Source of the DNA: Sulfuricurvum sp. | GTDB lineage: Bacteria > Campylobacterota > Campylobacteria > Campylobacterales > Sulfurimonadaceae | DNA: 64,000 nt | Reading direction: 5' to 3' | Assembly (NCBI GenBank): GCA_030692765.1 | Contig: JAUYUB010000001.1 | Span: 105,032-169,031 of the forward strand | Part shown: positions 1-7,591 of the stretch, in pieces | Position numbering within the stretch: the first letter of the stretch is position 1 | How the letters are laid out: the number at the start of each line of letters is the position of its first letter | Notes under the pieces: model-generated | The model's database searches: none | Seen by the model: the letters and a program-made list of their open reading frames with translations, nothing else | What the model was told of the DNA's origin: nothing | Position numbers and translations under genes: made by a program

Positions 1-357
1 ACCAAGCACAGTACGATATGCTACCAATTTATCAGTATGGTTGTATTGCTTTCTTTTGTTTAGTTTTTCAAGCTCATCGAAAAATTTCTGCTGGGATTTA
101 CGGCGTCTCATCATCGAGATTGCGAGGAGTGATTCGCGTTCCTCTTGCCATTTTTGTTTAGACATGACGACACACTCTGCAAAGCTGATTTGACCACACG
201 TGGTTAGTTCTTCAACCGAAAAAGGGCCTACCATCTGATAGGGAGATTCCAGCCACGCGACATTATCATCTATTTCCATACGCCCGATGGTGACAAAATC
301 GCGAATACCTATAGCACTGTTCCAAATAATCCATTCCACATCTTCAATCTCATCCAT
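1..357 (-). CDS. Hypothetical nif-region protein, 3' end cut by window edge
   Basis: This is an open frame of 119 codons from an ATG at 357 that runs off the window start, so the C-terminus is missing. A GGAG ribosome site sits just upstream of the ATG. The N-terminal part is acidic (MDEIEDVEWIIW) and holds a short block with WLESPYQMVGPFSVEEL. The later part is rich in Lys, Arg, Gln and Glu and probably helical. I do not recognise the family. A candidate sigma-54 site at 395-410 places the start of transcription about 26 nt ahead of the ATG, which suggests co-regulation with the nif genes. No function is assigned. Confidence 0.75.
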   Translation of the reverse strand, partial: MDEIEDVEWIIWNSAIGIRDFVTIGRMEIDDNVAWLESPYQMVGPFSVEELTTCGQISFAECVVMSKQKWQEERESLLAISMMRRRKSQQKFFDELEKLNKRKQYNHTDKLVAYRTVLG

Positions 358-394
358 GTGCTCTCCAGTGGCAACTAAAAGGTTACTAGCATAA

Positions 395-410
395 TGCAAA
401 AGATGTACTA
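395..410 (-). promoter_or_regulatory. Candidate sigma-54 (-24/-12) promoter
   Basis: The minus strand reads TAGTACATCTTTTGCA. It fits the -24/-12 layout (TGGCAC-N5-TTGCA) except at positions 2 and 4. The predicted start is near 385, about 28 nt before the ATG at 357. Confidence 0.5.
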
Positions 411-522
411 TTACAAGAACAGATCAAAGAGAAATCGTGCTGTTGTACGCATAGGATTGACGGACTGGATGAAGAAGATCTGAAGCGGATCCACACAAAA
501 CATTACATTTGTGTAGTTTGAT

Positions 523-538
523 TGGAACACAGAATGCA
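523..538 (+). promoter_or_regulatory. Candidate sigma-54 (-24/-12) promoter
   Basis: The plus strand reads TGGAACACAGAATGCA, with both the GG and GC dinucleotides in the right spacing. It lies 34 nt upstream of the ATG at 572. An inverted repeat (ACACAAA at 493-499, TTTGTGT at 508-514) lies just upstream and could bind an activator. Confidence 0.45.
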
Positions 539-571
539 TTTGGTTCTGTGGAAAACCACAAGGAGTATATT

Positions 572-757
572 ATGGAGTTTTTTTGTCAGGCGTGTGATTT
601 TGTGATTGATGTAGAGATGATAGCACAACTGGATGAGGGAAAATGTCCATCATGCGGTAAGCAAGAAGGATTTGCTACCGTACCGAAACACTCGATGCCA
701 AACAGTGCCAATACACATGTTTTAAATGATACGGATTTTTTAGAGCGGGATTTTTAA
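572..757 (+). CDS. Small zinc-ribbon protein
   Basis: This is a 61-residue protein. The ATG at 572 was chosen because a good AAGGAG site ends 7 nt before it; the frame stays open farther upstream, but only from a TTG. The protein has two CxxC pairs, FFCQACDF near residues 4-9 and KCPSCGK near 28-34, the layout of a rubredoxin-like or zinc-ribbon fold. The rest is acidic and ends ERDF. It is transcribed away from the gene at 1-357 and its last 4 nt overlap the end of the convergent gene at 754. A sigma-54 candidate precedes it, so a role connected with nitrogen fixation (metal handling or small electron carrier) is possible but unproven. Confidence 0.65.
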   Translation: MEFFCQACDFVIDVEMIAQLDEGKCPSCGKQEGFATVPKHSMPNSANTHVLNDTDFLERDF

Positions 758-1080
758 ATCCTAGCCAACATGACAATCACAAAAGGTACCGGGCTTTTGG
801 GAGCACCAGCTGCATCAAAAATCCCCAAAAAAGAGGTAGCAATTGCTTTTATCTGTGGTGCAGTGTATTCGTGTTCATATGAATCATCAAGAATTTCCAT
901 GATTTTATCAACAGCGATGTCAATACGTTCATTGTCGACTTCAGTAAAGCCCAATCCTTTGTCCCAAGAGCAACAATGGGGAAAAATATTAAAAGTCTCT
1001 GTGATCGTCTCATCATCTAAATCCTCAAGCAGTTTGTATTCACGAACAAAATCAATTACTTGTTTAAGCTTACAGACCAT
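754..1080 (-). CDS. Hypothetical nif-region protein (108 aa)
   Basis: This is a 108-residue acidic protein starting at an ATG with a clear AGGGAG ribosome site (about 1088-1093). It has Cys-Cys within FNIFPHCCSWDKGLGF (around residues 35-38), a charged helical middle and a hydrophobic C-terminus (PVPFVIVMLARI). I do not recognise the family. The overlapping plus-strand frame at 770-1093 is treated as its shadow, because the minus-strand start has a good ribosome site. A sigma-54-like site lies at 1112-1127, about 20 nt from the expected transcript start to the ATG. That suggests it belongs to the nif regulon. Function unknown. Confidence 0.7.
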   Translation of the reverse strand: MVCKLKQVIDFVREYKLLEDLDDETITETFNIFPHCCSWDKGLGFTEVDNERIDIAVDKIMEILDDSYEHEYTAPQIKAIATSFLGIFDAAGAPKSPVPFVIVMLARI

Positions 1081-1111
1081 GGTGTCTCCCTAATATTAAT
1101 GTTCAACAAAT

Positions 1112-1127
1112 TGCATAAATCATGCGA
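1112..1127 (-). promoter_or_regulatory. Candidate sigma-54 (-24/-12) promoter
   Basis: The minus strand reads TCGCATGATTTATGCA. Its -24 part resembles the nifN site (TCGCAC) and its -12 part is ATGCA. It stands 32 nt upstream of the ATG at 1080. Confidence 0.4.
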
Positions 1128-1165
1128 GAGGGTCTATTTTTATTAGAATACTTTATGTATATCTT

Positions 1166-2179
1166 TTAAAGAATATAGTTGCCATAGCGCTGTATCCATT
1201 CATCAAACATCGGACTTGATGCAATGTTTTCGTCTTTGACAATCACATCTTTGATAAGCATTACTCCAAATTCAGTAGGGAGTTTTTGGGAAAAGCCGAA
1301 AAGATGGGTCGTTTGCTCATCACTACCGCGATACAACTCTACCAATGCAGATACCAACGCATACAGCAATGCCGGTTCACTGCGGTCAACTTGCGGATAT
1401 TCTCCAGCATAGATGGCTGCAATGTCAGGAAGTTTTTCATACACCTTTACATACGACAAAAACTCTAGCCCAGCTGCGTAACCGATTAGTCCATATATAA
1501 TAGGTGCTATGGCGGACGTATTGTCATTTGCTTTTAAAATATTGGAAAGCATATGATAACTTCTAGGGGTTGCAAATGCCGGATTGCTGTCATCTTCACT
1601 GACAGGCTCAGAGGTGAGTAAATCAGGGCGAAAACTCAAAAATCCGATGACAAACGGATGAAGTGACTGTCTAATTGCAAAGAGTTTAAAATCCTCAAAT
1701 CGTGCTTCTACACTCAAATGGACCATACGGTTTGCCAATGGTGTGGGCAAACGAAATACGACACCGCGATCGCTAATACGATTCCCAGCGCAGATTATAC
1801 GCCACCCACGCGGCAGTTCATACTCTCCCATTTTACGATCAAGTACCAGCTGATAGATCGCCGCTTGTACCGATGGCGGAGCAGAGTTAAGCTCATCGAG
1901 AAACAGTATGCCGCTTGAGTCAGGATCTTTTGGAAAAAAGACCGGTGCCATCCATACCGTCTGCTCATTACGGATTGCAGGGACACCGCGTAAATCGACG
2001 GGATCCATTTGTGATAATCGTACATCCACCAACTCCAGTCCATGTTTGGTGGCAATATCGGCTACGATGTAGGATTTACCGATACCTGGAGAACCGTGTA
2101 TAAAAACGGGGATATCTGTATTGATCAGTGTATCAAGATGCGTGTATAGATCTGTCGTTGTAATTGAGGGTGTCTTCAC
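1166..2179 (-). CDS. MoxR-type AAA+ ATPase coupled to nifQ
   Basis: This is a 337-residue single-domain AAA+ ATPase of the MoxR/NorQ/CbbQ type. The Walker A is GSPGIGKS (residues 29-36), the Walker B is ILFLDELNSA (about 90-99), and sensor-like AGNRISD follows, then an arginine-rich segment PTPLANRM. MoxR-type ATPases remodel or activate partner proteins, often for cofactor insertion, usually with a VWA-domain partner. No VWA gene is seen nearby. The start is a GTG that overlaps the nifQ stop (GTGA), so translation is coupled to nifQ. A job in molybdenum or cofactor delivery to nitrogenase is an inference from this coupling alone. The family call is firm; the role is open. Confidence 0.85.
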   Translation of the reverse strand: MKTPSITTTDLYTHLDTLINTDIPVFIHGSPGIGKSYIVADIATKHGLELVDVRLSQMDPVDLRGVPAIRNEQTVWMAPVFFPKDPDSSGILFLDELNSAPPSVQAAIYQLVLDRKMGEYELPRGWRIICAGNRISDRGVVFRLPTPLANRMVHLSVEARFEDFKLFAIRQSLHPFVIGFLSFRPDLLTSEPVSEDDSNPAFATPRSYHMLSNILKANDNTSAIAPIIYGLIGYAAGLEFLSYVKVYEKLPDIAAIYAGEYPQVDRSEPALLYALVSALVELYRGSDEQTTHLFGFSQKLPTEFGVMLIKDVIVKDENIASSPMFDEWIQRYGNYIL

Positions 2180-2511
2180 GCAGACGCCTCAGCGATTAAA
2201 CACGTAAAACAGTGCTCTTGGTCATTGCACGAAGCGCATGCCGGTGCTACTTTTCCGATTACGTCATAGAGGAATTTTTTCCACAATTTCTCTTTAGGTT
2301 TTAAGTCTGCAAGATGAGGGAAATGTTGTTTCATATACGCACCCATTTGTGTACGGCTTTTAAATCCGAGATCTTGATACAGGTGATTCATCTCTAACGA
2401 TTTCAATGCGATTAACGGGGCGATACAATAACGGGCTTCTTCATCAGCAGCGTATTTTTTAAGATAACTGTCAATCTCGTGAAACATAATGTCATGTTCT
2501 TTGCTTCTCAT
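2176..2511 (-). CDS. nifQ: NifQ-like molybdenum protein, short form
   Basis: NifQ is an iron-sulfur protein that supplies molybdenum for FeMo-cofactor assembly. This 111-residue version has the family block LWKKFLYDVIG followed by a Cys cluster ACASCNDQEHCFTC. The C-x2-C-x5-C part of the canonical C-x4-C-x2-C-x5-C motif is kept. The first canonical Cys is absent and an extra Cys follows, which may replace it. The N-terminal part (IAPLIALKSLEMNHLYQDLGF) also fits the family. It is much shorter than the usual roughly 170-200 residues. The next gene, a MoxR-type ATPase, overlaps its stop codon. A weak sigma-54 candidate lies at 2544-2559. Confidence 0.75.
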   Translation of the reverse strand: MRSKEHDIMFHEIDSYLKKYAADEEARYCIAPLIALKSLEMNHLYQDLGFKSRTQMGAYMKQHFPHLADLKPKEKLWKKFLYDVIGKVAPACASCNDQEHCFTCLIAEASA

Positions 2512-2543
2512 ACTAATAACTCCAAGTAAACTGCTGCAGTAAG

Positions 2544-2559
2544 TGCATTTTTTATACTA
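2544..2559 (-). promoter_or_regulatory. Weak candidate sigma-54 promoter of nifQ
   Basis: The minus strand reads TAGTATAAAAAATGCA. The spacing is right and the -12 TGCA is present, but the -24 half is degenerate. It lies 33 nt upstream of the nifQ ATG. Confidence 0.3.
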
Positions 2560-2567
2560 AAGAGTTG

Positions 2568-3797
2568 TTATAACTCCATCTCAATTATTTTACCCATGGC
2601 AATCTCTGCAATCTCTCGACCAAATGAAATACACTCATCCAATTCTTCATCCGTCGGTATAAGTTTAATTTTTAGCGGTTTAACAGGCACACGAAATTTT
2701 AGTCCGCGTAACCGTTCATACAGCATCTCAGGAGCTTCACCCGTCCATCCATAAGAACCGAAAGTTGCCCCGATTTTGCCAATACTCTCCAAATACGCCA
2801 TACATGATAATAAATCCCATGCAGGTTTAGCAGCATCCCCATTTATAGTTGGTGAACCGATCATAATTGCATCGGATTCTTCCAATAAATCAATCATATT
2901 GCTCTCATCCAGCGATGAAAGATCATACATACTCGCTCGGATACCTTCTACACCATCAGCACCTTCGGTCACTTTTTCAGCCATCCTATGTGTGTTGTCA
3001 TAACTGGAAATATAAAATACCGAAAGCATTTTCATCCCTAGCTCATTTTTGCGAAATTTTGTCTGTGAACTCCATGATGCGTATTTTTCAATATAGTTCA
3101 TCGGATTCGTCCGTAAAATAGGTCCATGCAATGGTGCGATAATATCGATGTCAAATTTACGGTAGAGCTCTAATGCATTGAGTACATACTGTTTAAATGG
3201 GCGCATAATATGATCATAATAATATTGAAAAGCGTACATAAAATCACCGACTTTATCATCAAATAGCCGTTCATCATAATAGTGACTGCCGAATACATCT
3301 CCGCTAAACAGCAGCTTATCTTCATGCAGGTAACTGCTCATCGTATCGGGCCAGTGTAAAAATGGCGTCATCAAAAATTCAATCGTTTTATCACCAAGTG
3401 AGATAATCTTTCCGGTTGTGGCAAGTTCATAGGGAATATCCGCTTTCACAATCCCTTTGAGCATCATAACTGCGCGTCCAGAGATAATAAGCTTTGCCTG
3501 CGGTGCACGTTTCATTAACTCAATTAACGCACCCGAATGGTCAGGTTCCAGGTGATGTAACACAATGTATTTAACCTCATCATAGCTGCACACGCATTCC
3601 AATCTAGCAAAAAAATCATCCGAAAATTCTTTTTTTACGGTATCCATTACCGCAATCCCTTGCGATCCGCGTACAACATAACTGTTGTATGAACTTCCAT
3701 TGGCAGTTTTCATAATAATATCAAAGGTACGGATTTTTGGGTCGAATGCACCGGTAAAATATACACCGCTTTTAATTTCAACTATTGCGGGAAGCAT
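2568..3797 (-). CDS. Flavodiiron protein (FprA-like oxygen/NO reductase)
   Basis: This is a 409-residue protein made of a metallo-beta-lactamase-like diiron domain (about residues 1-250) and a flavodoxin domain (about 255-400). The diiron ligands are visible: HHLEPDH at 81-87 gives the H-x-E-x-D-H set, followed by FLHWPD, SGDVFGSH and APLHGP. Flavodiiron proteins in the cytoplasm reduce O2 to water or NO to N2O. No rubredoxin domain is fused, so it needs a separate electron donor; the small zinc ribbon or ferredoxins nearby are possible but untested partners. It stands alone with its own sigma-54-like site (3830-3845). Oxygen or NO protection of nitrogenase is a reasonable inference from its place among nif genes. 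Confidence 0.92.
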   Translation of the reverse strand: MLPAIVEIKSGVYFTGAFDPKIRTFDIIMKTANGSSYNSYVVRGSQGIAVMDTVKKEFSDDFFARLECVCSYDEVKYIVLHHLEPDHSGALIELMKRAPQAKLIISGRAVMMLKGIVKADIPYELATTGKIISLGDKTIEFLMTPFLHWPDTMSSYLHEDKLLFSGDVFGSHYYDERLFDDKVGDFMYAFQYYYDHIMRPFKQYVLNALELYRKFDIDIIAPLHGPILRTNPMNYIEKYASWSSQTKFRKNELGMKMLSVFYISSYDNTHRMAEKVTEGADGVEGIRASMYDLSSLDESNMIDLLEESDAIMIGSPTINGDAAKPAWDLLSCMAYLESIGKIGATFGSYGWTGEAPEMLYERLRGLKFRVPVKPLKIKLIPTDEELDECISFGREIAEIAMGKIIEMEL

Positions 3798-3829
3798 TCG
3801 TGTCCTTCTAAACTCTTTTTAGACACAAA

Positions 3830-3845
3830 TGCATAAATTATTCGA
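3830..3845 (-). promoter_or_regulatory. Candidate sigma-54 promoter of flavodiiron gene
   Basis: The minus strand reads TCGAATAATTTATGCA, with -12 TGCA and a -24 half like the site at 1112-1127. It lies 33 nt upstream of the ATG at 3797 and overlaps the stop of the gene before it. Confidence 0.35.
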
Positions 3846-3846
3846 G

Positions 3847-4164
3847 TTAGCCTACTCGTAGCTGTGTACGTCCCGTAAATAATCGTAAAAAATCATAGAT
3901 ATCACTTAGGAAAAAAGCACGTGTATCTTGATGTTCAAAACGTTGCAGCCATGCTTTTTCCTGATTTAACAGTCCTTTACACGGAATCACAAACTCCTCT
4001 TTTGGTAAAAGCGGTTTAAGTATACCGCAGTCATTGATTGCCATGATTACAGCATCAAACAACTCATCCAGACGGTCATCTTCATCGTAATGGTATAGCT
4101 TTCCATCCATTTTATAAAAGCGGTATATGGCCAATATCTCATGTGCCTTATCTATTTCATTCAT
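3847..4164 (-). CDS. Hypothetical protein downstream of ald (105 aa)
   Basis: This is a 105-residue protein whose ATG overlaps the ald stop codon (TAATG), so it is translated together with alanine dehydrogenase as the last gene of the tpx-ankyrin-nitroreductase-ald unit. It is rich in aromatic and acidic residues (IYRFYKMDGKLYHYDEDDRLDELF) with a single Cys and no membrane segment. I do not recognise a family. It could be a small regulatory or stabilising partner of the redox enzymes upstream, but nothing in the sequence proves it. Confidence 0.7.
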   Translation of the reverse strand: MNEIDKAHEILAIYRFYKMDGKLYHYDEDDRLDELFDAVIMAINDCGILKPLLPKEEFVIPCKGLLNQEKAWLQRFEHQDTRAFFLSDIYDFLRLFTGRTQLRVG

Positions 4165-5258
4165 TAACTATCCTTCCATGCCATATTATGGGCAACCGCT
4201 ACGGCTTCATTGGTTATATGTCCCTCATACGTATTGAGTGCCCCTTTATAGAGTTCATTTTTCAATAATAACTCCAAAGGGGTTGAGGCAATGATCAACG
4301 CATACGGCAAAGTCGCATTCGTAAGTGCCACTGTCGAAGTACGCGGGTACATTCCCGGCATATTGGCAACACAGTAATGTACTATACCATCCACCTCAAA
4401 TGTAGGATGGGAGTGTGTCGTTGCATGGGAGGTCTCAAAACACCCTCCCTGGTCGATGGAAACATCAACAAGGACAGACCCTTTTTTCATACTGCCAAGC
4501 ATATCACGGGTGATGAGTTTAGGGGCTTTTGCTCCTGGAAGCAATACGGTACCGATAACCAGATCCGCTTCTTTAATACTATTGGATATGGATTCATGAG
4601 TTGAGTACATCATACTCACTCTAGGGCTCATTACATCACGTATATAAGTAAGCCGTTCAATATTAATATCAAATATTGTTACTTCAGCACCAAGACCTGC
4701 CGCCGCATCTGCCGCAGCTTTACCTGCAACACCCGCACCCAGCACAACGACACGATTGGTTTCAACACCAACCGCACCGCCTAGTAATCGTCCGCTGCCT
4801 CCGTTATAGCGGCCAAGATGAACAGCACCAAACAGTGTGGCCATCTTCCCAGCTATTTCACTCATCGGCTCCAATAACGGCAGTCGTCGTCCTACTTTTA
4901 ATGTCTCATACGCAAATCCTGTGATTTTTTTCTCACATAACACTTGGGTAAGGCGTTTATCAGCGGCCAGATGAAGATAGGTAAAGAGTATCTGTCCCTC
5001 ACGTAAACGATCGTATTCAACTTCAATCGGTTCTTTGACCTTCATGATCATCTCTGAGCGTGCATAGACTTCATCAGCACTATTGACTATCTCAGCCCCG
5101 CTATCATGATAAGTACTGTCATCAAATCCGCTTCCTGATCCGGCACCGGCTTCTATTAGGACGCTATGGCCTGATTTAACAAGTTCTCTTACCCCTGATG
5201 GAGTAATACCCACGCGAAATTCATCTGTTTTGATCTCTTTTGGAATGCCTACTATCAT
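4164..5258 (-). CDS. ald: Alanine dehydrogenase
   Basis: This is a 364-residue protein of normal length for the family. The N-terminal signature IPKEIKTDEFRVGITPSGV, the Rossmann motif VVLGAGVAGKAAADAA (about residues 170-185) and the C-terminal substrate and nucleotide block (VDVSIDQGGCFETSHATTHS, then HYCVANMPGMYPRTST) are all present. The enzyme interconverts pyruvate, ammonium and NADH with alanine and NAD+. In this setting it may assimilate ammonium made by nitrogenase, or use alanine as a reductant source; the direction is not visible from sequence. The ATG overlaps the nitroreductase stop (ATGA), so it is in that operon. Confidence in the family is very high. Confidence 0.95.
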   Translation of the reverse strand: MIVGIPKEIKTDEFRVGITPSGVRELVKSGHSVLIEAGAGSGSGFDDSTYHDSGAEIVNSADEVYARSEMIMKVKEPIEVEYDRLREGQILFTYLHLAADKRLTQVLCEKKITGFAYETLKVGRRLPLLEPMSEIAGKMATLFGAVHLGRYNGGSGRLLGGAVGVETNRVVVLGAGVAGKAAADAAAGLGAEVTIFDINIERLTYIRDVMSPRVSMMYSTHESISNSIKEADLVIGTVLLPGAKAPKLITRDMLGSMKKGSVLVDVSIDQGGCFETSHATTHSHPTFEVDGIVHYCVANMPGMYPRTSTVALTNATLPYALIIASTPLELLLKNELYKGALNTYEGHITNEAVAVAHNMAWKDS

Positions 5259-6463
5259 GATTTTCCTCCTATAGCCACTGCATACAGCAATGGATTATTA
5301 GACCACTTGGAACCTTCATCGTCATAAAAAGCTCCAATACCGCTACATCCGATCCCTAGATGTTCACACGTCAGATAAATATCCTGTGCATAAATACCTG
5401 CTTCTATATGCAAGTGTGCTGTAAATTGCTGTGCATAAATTAATAATACCATATTTGCACCTGCAATAAAGCGCTGATCCAATAGCAAATGGATCACATC
5501 ACTGCGATAATTTCCTGCCATTAAAAACTGACCTTCTCGATATGCTCCCAGTTGCATAGAATGTGCCTGTAAGATGACTGCAATGACTTCAAGCGATTTA
5601 GGAACAGCTCTACGCATCAAAATAGCCAGTGCACTGTCATCCATATTGGATGCAAAAAACTCTCTGGCACTGCGTCTATGACGATTTAGACTAAGATAGT
5701 TGGGCCATTTGTTCATCTCATGATTTTCCAAATACAAGGGGGTATTTTTTATACTTGCTGATAATTGCTCATCCTTCATGATGTAATTTGTAGGAGCAAC
5801 GTTCATCAATGCATTTTTTAACTCTTTTACAGGTCGATTTCCTATCTCTCCAATTCCATAGACAGTGGCGATATGTTCCTCATCTCCCATACCCATATTA
5901 AAATTCAACCTATTCCCATCATAATGAGACATTTTTGTCAGCTCTAACCCAAAATGTCGCACTGTTGCATTCAATGCAGCAATCTGATGCCCAAGATCAA
6001 GGTAGCAATAACGCCAGGCACGTAATCCATATTTCCACGATGATCGAAAAGGGATAACAGATACCATCACCATAAAACCGTTAAAGCGATTTGTTAACCC
6101 CAAATACGATTCTATACCGTCACCCTCGATCTCCTGTATTAAAACCAATTGCTCAGACAGAACATCTAGATGATATATACCACATAATACTCCCGGGACA
6201 TTACGTACTTGTACGTATATTTCCAAAGGCTGCAAATTTCCAGCAGAAGGAACATTAAGTTGATAGTAAGGTTTTTGGGCAACCGTACGCAGCGACGTAA
6301 TGCATCGCAAATGTGATAACCATGATAAGGCCTCAATATCATGCAGTGAAATACGATAACAAAAAGGGGGATAGTGTTTAAAAAGTGAGGGTTGTGAATC
6401 CCACTCTAAAAAGGTCGTTCTTTGAGCGACTTTGAGTGGGCTGAGAAGGGTTTCTTCACGCAC
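5255..6463 (-). CDS. SagB-like nitroreductase-family oxidoreductase
   Basis: This is about 402 residues in two nitroreductase-like halves, of the SagB/ThcOx-type family. The first half contains LNVPSAGNLQPLEIYV (FMN-binding Ser and Asn) and the second contains LNRHRRSAREFF and ends with LGIGCSGIGAFYDDE. These flavoenzymes oxidise or reduce small organic substrates; SagB proper makes azoles in peptides, but no peptide precursor or YcaO partner is seen here. The start is unsure: GTG at 6463, which overlaps the ankyrin stop, fits coupling; an ATG at 6484 is the alternative. A stand-alone FMN redox enzyme serving nitrogenase is inferred only from context. Confidence 0.8.
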   Translation of the reverse strand: MREETLLSPLKVAQRTTFLEWDSQPSLFKHYPPFCYRISLHDIEALSWLSHLRCITSLRTVAQKPYYQLNVPSAGNLQPLEIYVQVRNVPGVLCGIYHLDVLSEQLVLIQEIEGDGIESYLGLTNRFNGFMVMVSVIPFRSSWKYGLRAWRYCYLDLGHQIAALNATVRHFGLELTKMSHYDGNRLNFNMGMGDEEHIATVYGIGEIGNRPVKELKNALMNVAPTNYIMKDEQLSASIKNTPLYLENHEMNKWPNYLSLNRHRRSAREFFASNMDDSALAILMRRAVPKSLEVIAVILQAHSMQLGAYREGQFLMAGNYRSDVIHLLLDQRFIAGANMVLLIYAQQFTAHLHIEAGIYAQDIYLTCEHLGIGCSGIGAFYDDEGSKWSNNPLLYAVAIGGKS

Positions 6464-6890
6464 TGCGCAGCTGTCTAAAAACATCGCGGTCACTGGTAAG
6501 CTCGATCGCACTGAAACCATCTTCGTTTTGAAGATCAGGGTTGGCATTCAACGATAGAAGCATTTTGACACATTGTGCCCGTGATGCCGAAGCGGCATAC
6601 ATCAGTGCCGTCGTCCCCTCTTCATTTGTATCATTGACATCGGCACCTGCTTCAATCAACAATCGAATTACTTCCGGTGAATCCGCGTAACAAGCATTAA
6701 ACAATACGCCGTTAAAATCGTTGTTCACTGCATATAAATCGGAACCCGCCTCGATGAGACGCGATACCATCATTACATTTCCTTCCAGTGAAGCTAAAAG
6801 GAGCGGGGTGTTGCCATTAAACCCTTTTTGTTCCAAATCTTTACCTGAAAAGCCGTTATTAGAAAGCCATGTCAAATACTGTTCTACCAT
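6456..6890 (-). CDS. Ankyrin-repeat protein
   Basis: This is a 144-residue protein made of about four ankyrin repeats. Typical repeat starts are visible: GNTPLLLASLEGNVMMVSRL, then GVLFNACYADSPEVIRLLIE, GTTALMYAASASRAQCVKML and a short final unit. Ankyrin repeats bind other proteins. It has no signal peptide, so it is cytoplasmic. It sits 17 nt after the thiol peroxidase gene and overlaps the nitroreductase start, so it belongs to the same unit. Small ankyrin proteins next to peroxidases and catalases are known to help those enzymes in some bacteria, which makes a support role for the peroxidase plausible. Confidence 0.88.
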   Translation of the reverse strand: MVEQYLTWLSNNGFSGKDLEQKGFNGNTPLLLASLEGNVMMVSRLIEAGSDLYAVNNDFNGVLFNACYADSPEVIRLLIEAGADVNDTNEEGTTALMYAASASRAQCVKMLLSLNANPDLQNEDGFSAIELTSDRDVFRQLRSA

Positions 6891-6907
6891 AATATATTCT
6901 CCTACGG

Positions 6908-7456
6908 TTATACTTTCATCCAGTTCTCGTGTTCATGCCCTTTTTTCTTGAAATTAGCTGCTTTATCAACCGCTTCAATGCATTTGTCATAATCCACTTC
7001 ATCGGTGATCTCAGGAACTATCTCTTTATAGCTGATCATCCCCTCTTGATCGATAACAAAGACCGCACGCGCAAGTCTGTCTTTTAGTTTCCCATCACTG
7101 ATCAATAATCCATACCGTTTTGCAAAATCACGATTGGTATCGATGACCACATCAGCCGCATCAATGCACTCAGTGCTTACAAAATTGTTAACAAAATCTG
7201 CATCGTCTGTCGTAATCATGATGGTTTTTAGTTTTTTAAACTGTTTGATAAGATCATTAAACTTTTTAGCTCCCAATGAGCATACTTCGGTTTTAAGCGA
7301 TGGAATCGCGATTAACAACTGTGCAGTAGGCGCGATCATACCAATAACGTTTTGACTGCCATCCAAAGCAGTAACACGTGCTGCCGGAGCCTCACGCCAT
7401 ATCGTCATCTCTTTTCCTTCCAAAGCTGTTGGAGTTCCATGTACGGTAATTTGCAT
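6908..7456 (-). CDS. tpx: Thiol peroxidase (atypical 2-Cys peroxiredoxin)
   Basis: This is a 182-residue protein of the Tpx family. The peroxidatic Cys is in LKTEVCSLGAKKFN (aligned with the family TxxC) and the likely resolving Cys is in STECIDAADVV. The ATG at 7456 has an AAGGA site upstream; a TTG two codons earlier is less likely. Tpx reduces hydrogen and organic peroxides with thioredoxin. It opens an operon with an ankyrin protein, a nitroreductase, ald and a small unknown, and is divergent from nifA. A good sigma-54 candidate at 7489-7504 suggests that it is made under nitrogen-fixing conditions, where it would protect oxygen-sensitive proteins. The protective role is inferred. Confidence 0.88.
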   Translation of the reverse strand: MQITVHGTPTALEGKEMTIWREAPAARVTALDGSQNVIGMIAPTAQLLIAIPSLKTEVCSLGAKKFNDLIKQFKKLKTIMITTDDADFVNNFVSTECIDAADVVIDTNRDFAKRYGLLISDGKLKDRLARAVFVIDQEGMISYKEIVPEITDEVDYDKCIEAVDKAANFKKKGHEHENWMKV

Positions 7457-7488
7457 TGTCAATCCTTGTCGTGATTTTGTGACATATG

Positions 7489-7504
7489 TGCAAATTTGGT
7501 TCTA
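7489..7504 (-). promoter_or_regulatory. Candidate sigma-54 promoter of the tpx operon
   Basis: The minus strand reads TAGAACCAAATTTGCA, a strong -24/-12 fit apart from A for G at position 2. The transcript would start near 7478, 22 nt before the ATG. Small palindromes at 7546-7557 and 7559-7568 lie upstream. Confidence 0.55.
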
Positions 7505-7591
7505 TTTGCTGATTAATTTTTAAACAATAATTAGACTCTAATAGGATACATTTGTATTACAATATTGTTACCTTATTTGAAAGAATATTCC

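Noticed and set aside
393..521. A plus-strand frame of 42 codons (AKDVLLQEQ ... THRIDGLDEEDLKRI) with protein-like composition ahead of the zinc-ribbon gene
   Set aside because: It has no start codon and overlaps the divergent promoters. It may be a decayed gene, but nothing more can be shown.
770..1093. Plus-strand frame of 107 codons opposite the 108-residue gene
   Set aside because: Rich in Ser and Lys and without a ribosome site; the minus-strand gene has both a good site and a promoter.
5255..6463. SagB-type azole synthesis cluster (bacteriocin system)
   Set aside because: No YcaO cyclodehydratase, precursor peptide or exporter is nearby; the gene is in a redox operon.
7505..7591. Sigma-54 promoter for nifA (TTGGTTCTATTTGCT)
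   Set aside because: The GG to GC spacing is two bases too short.
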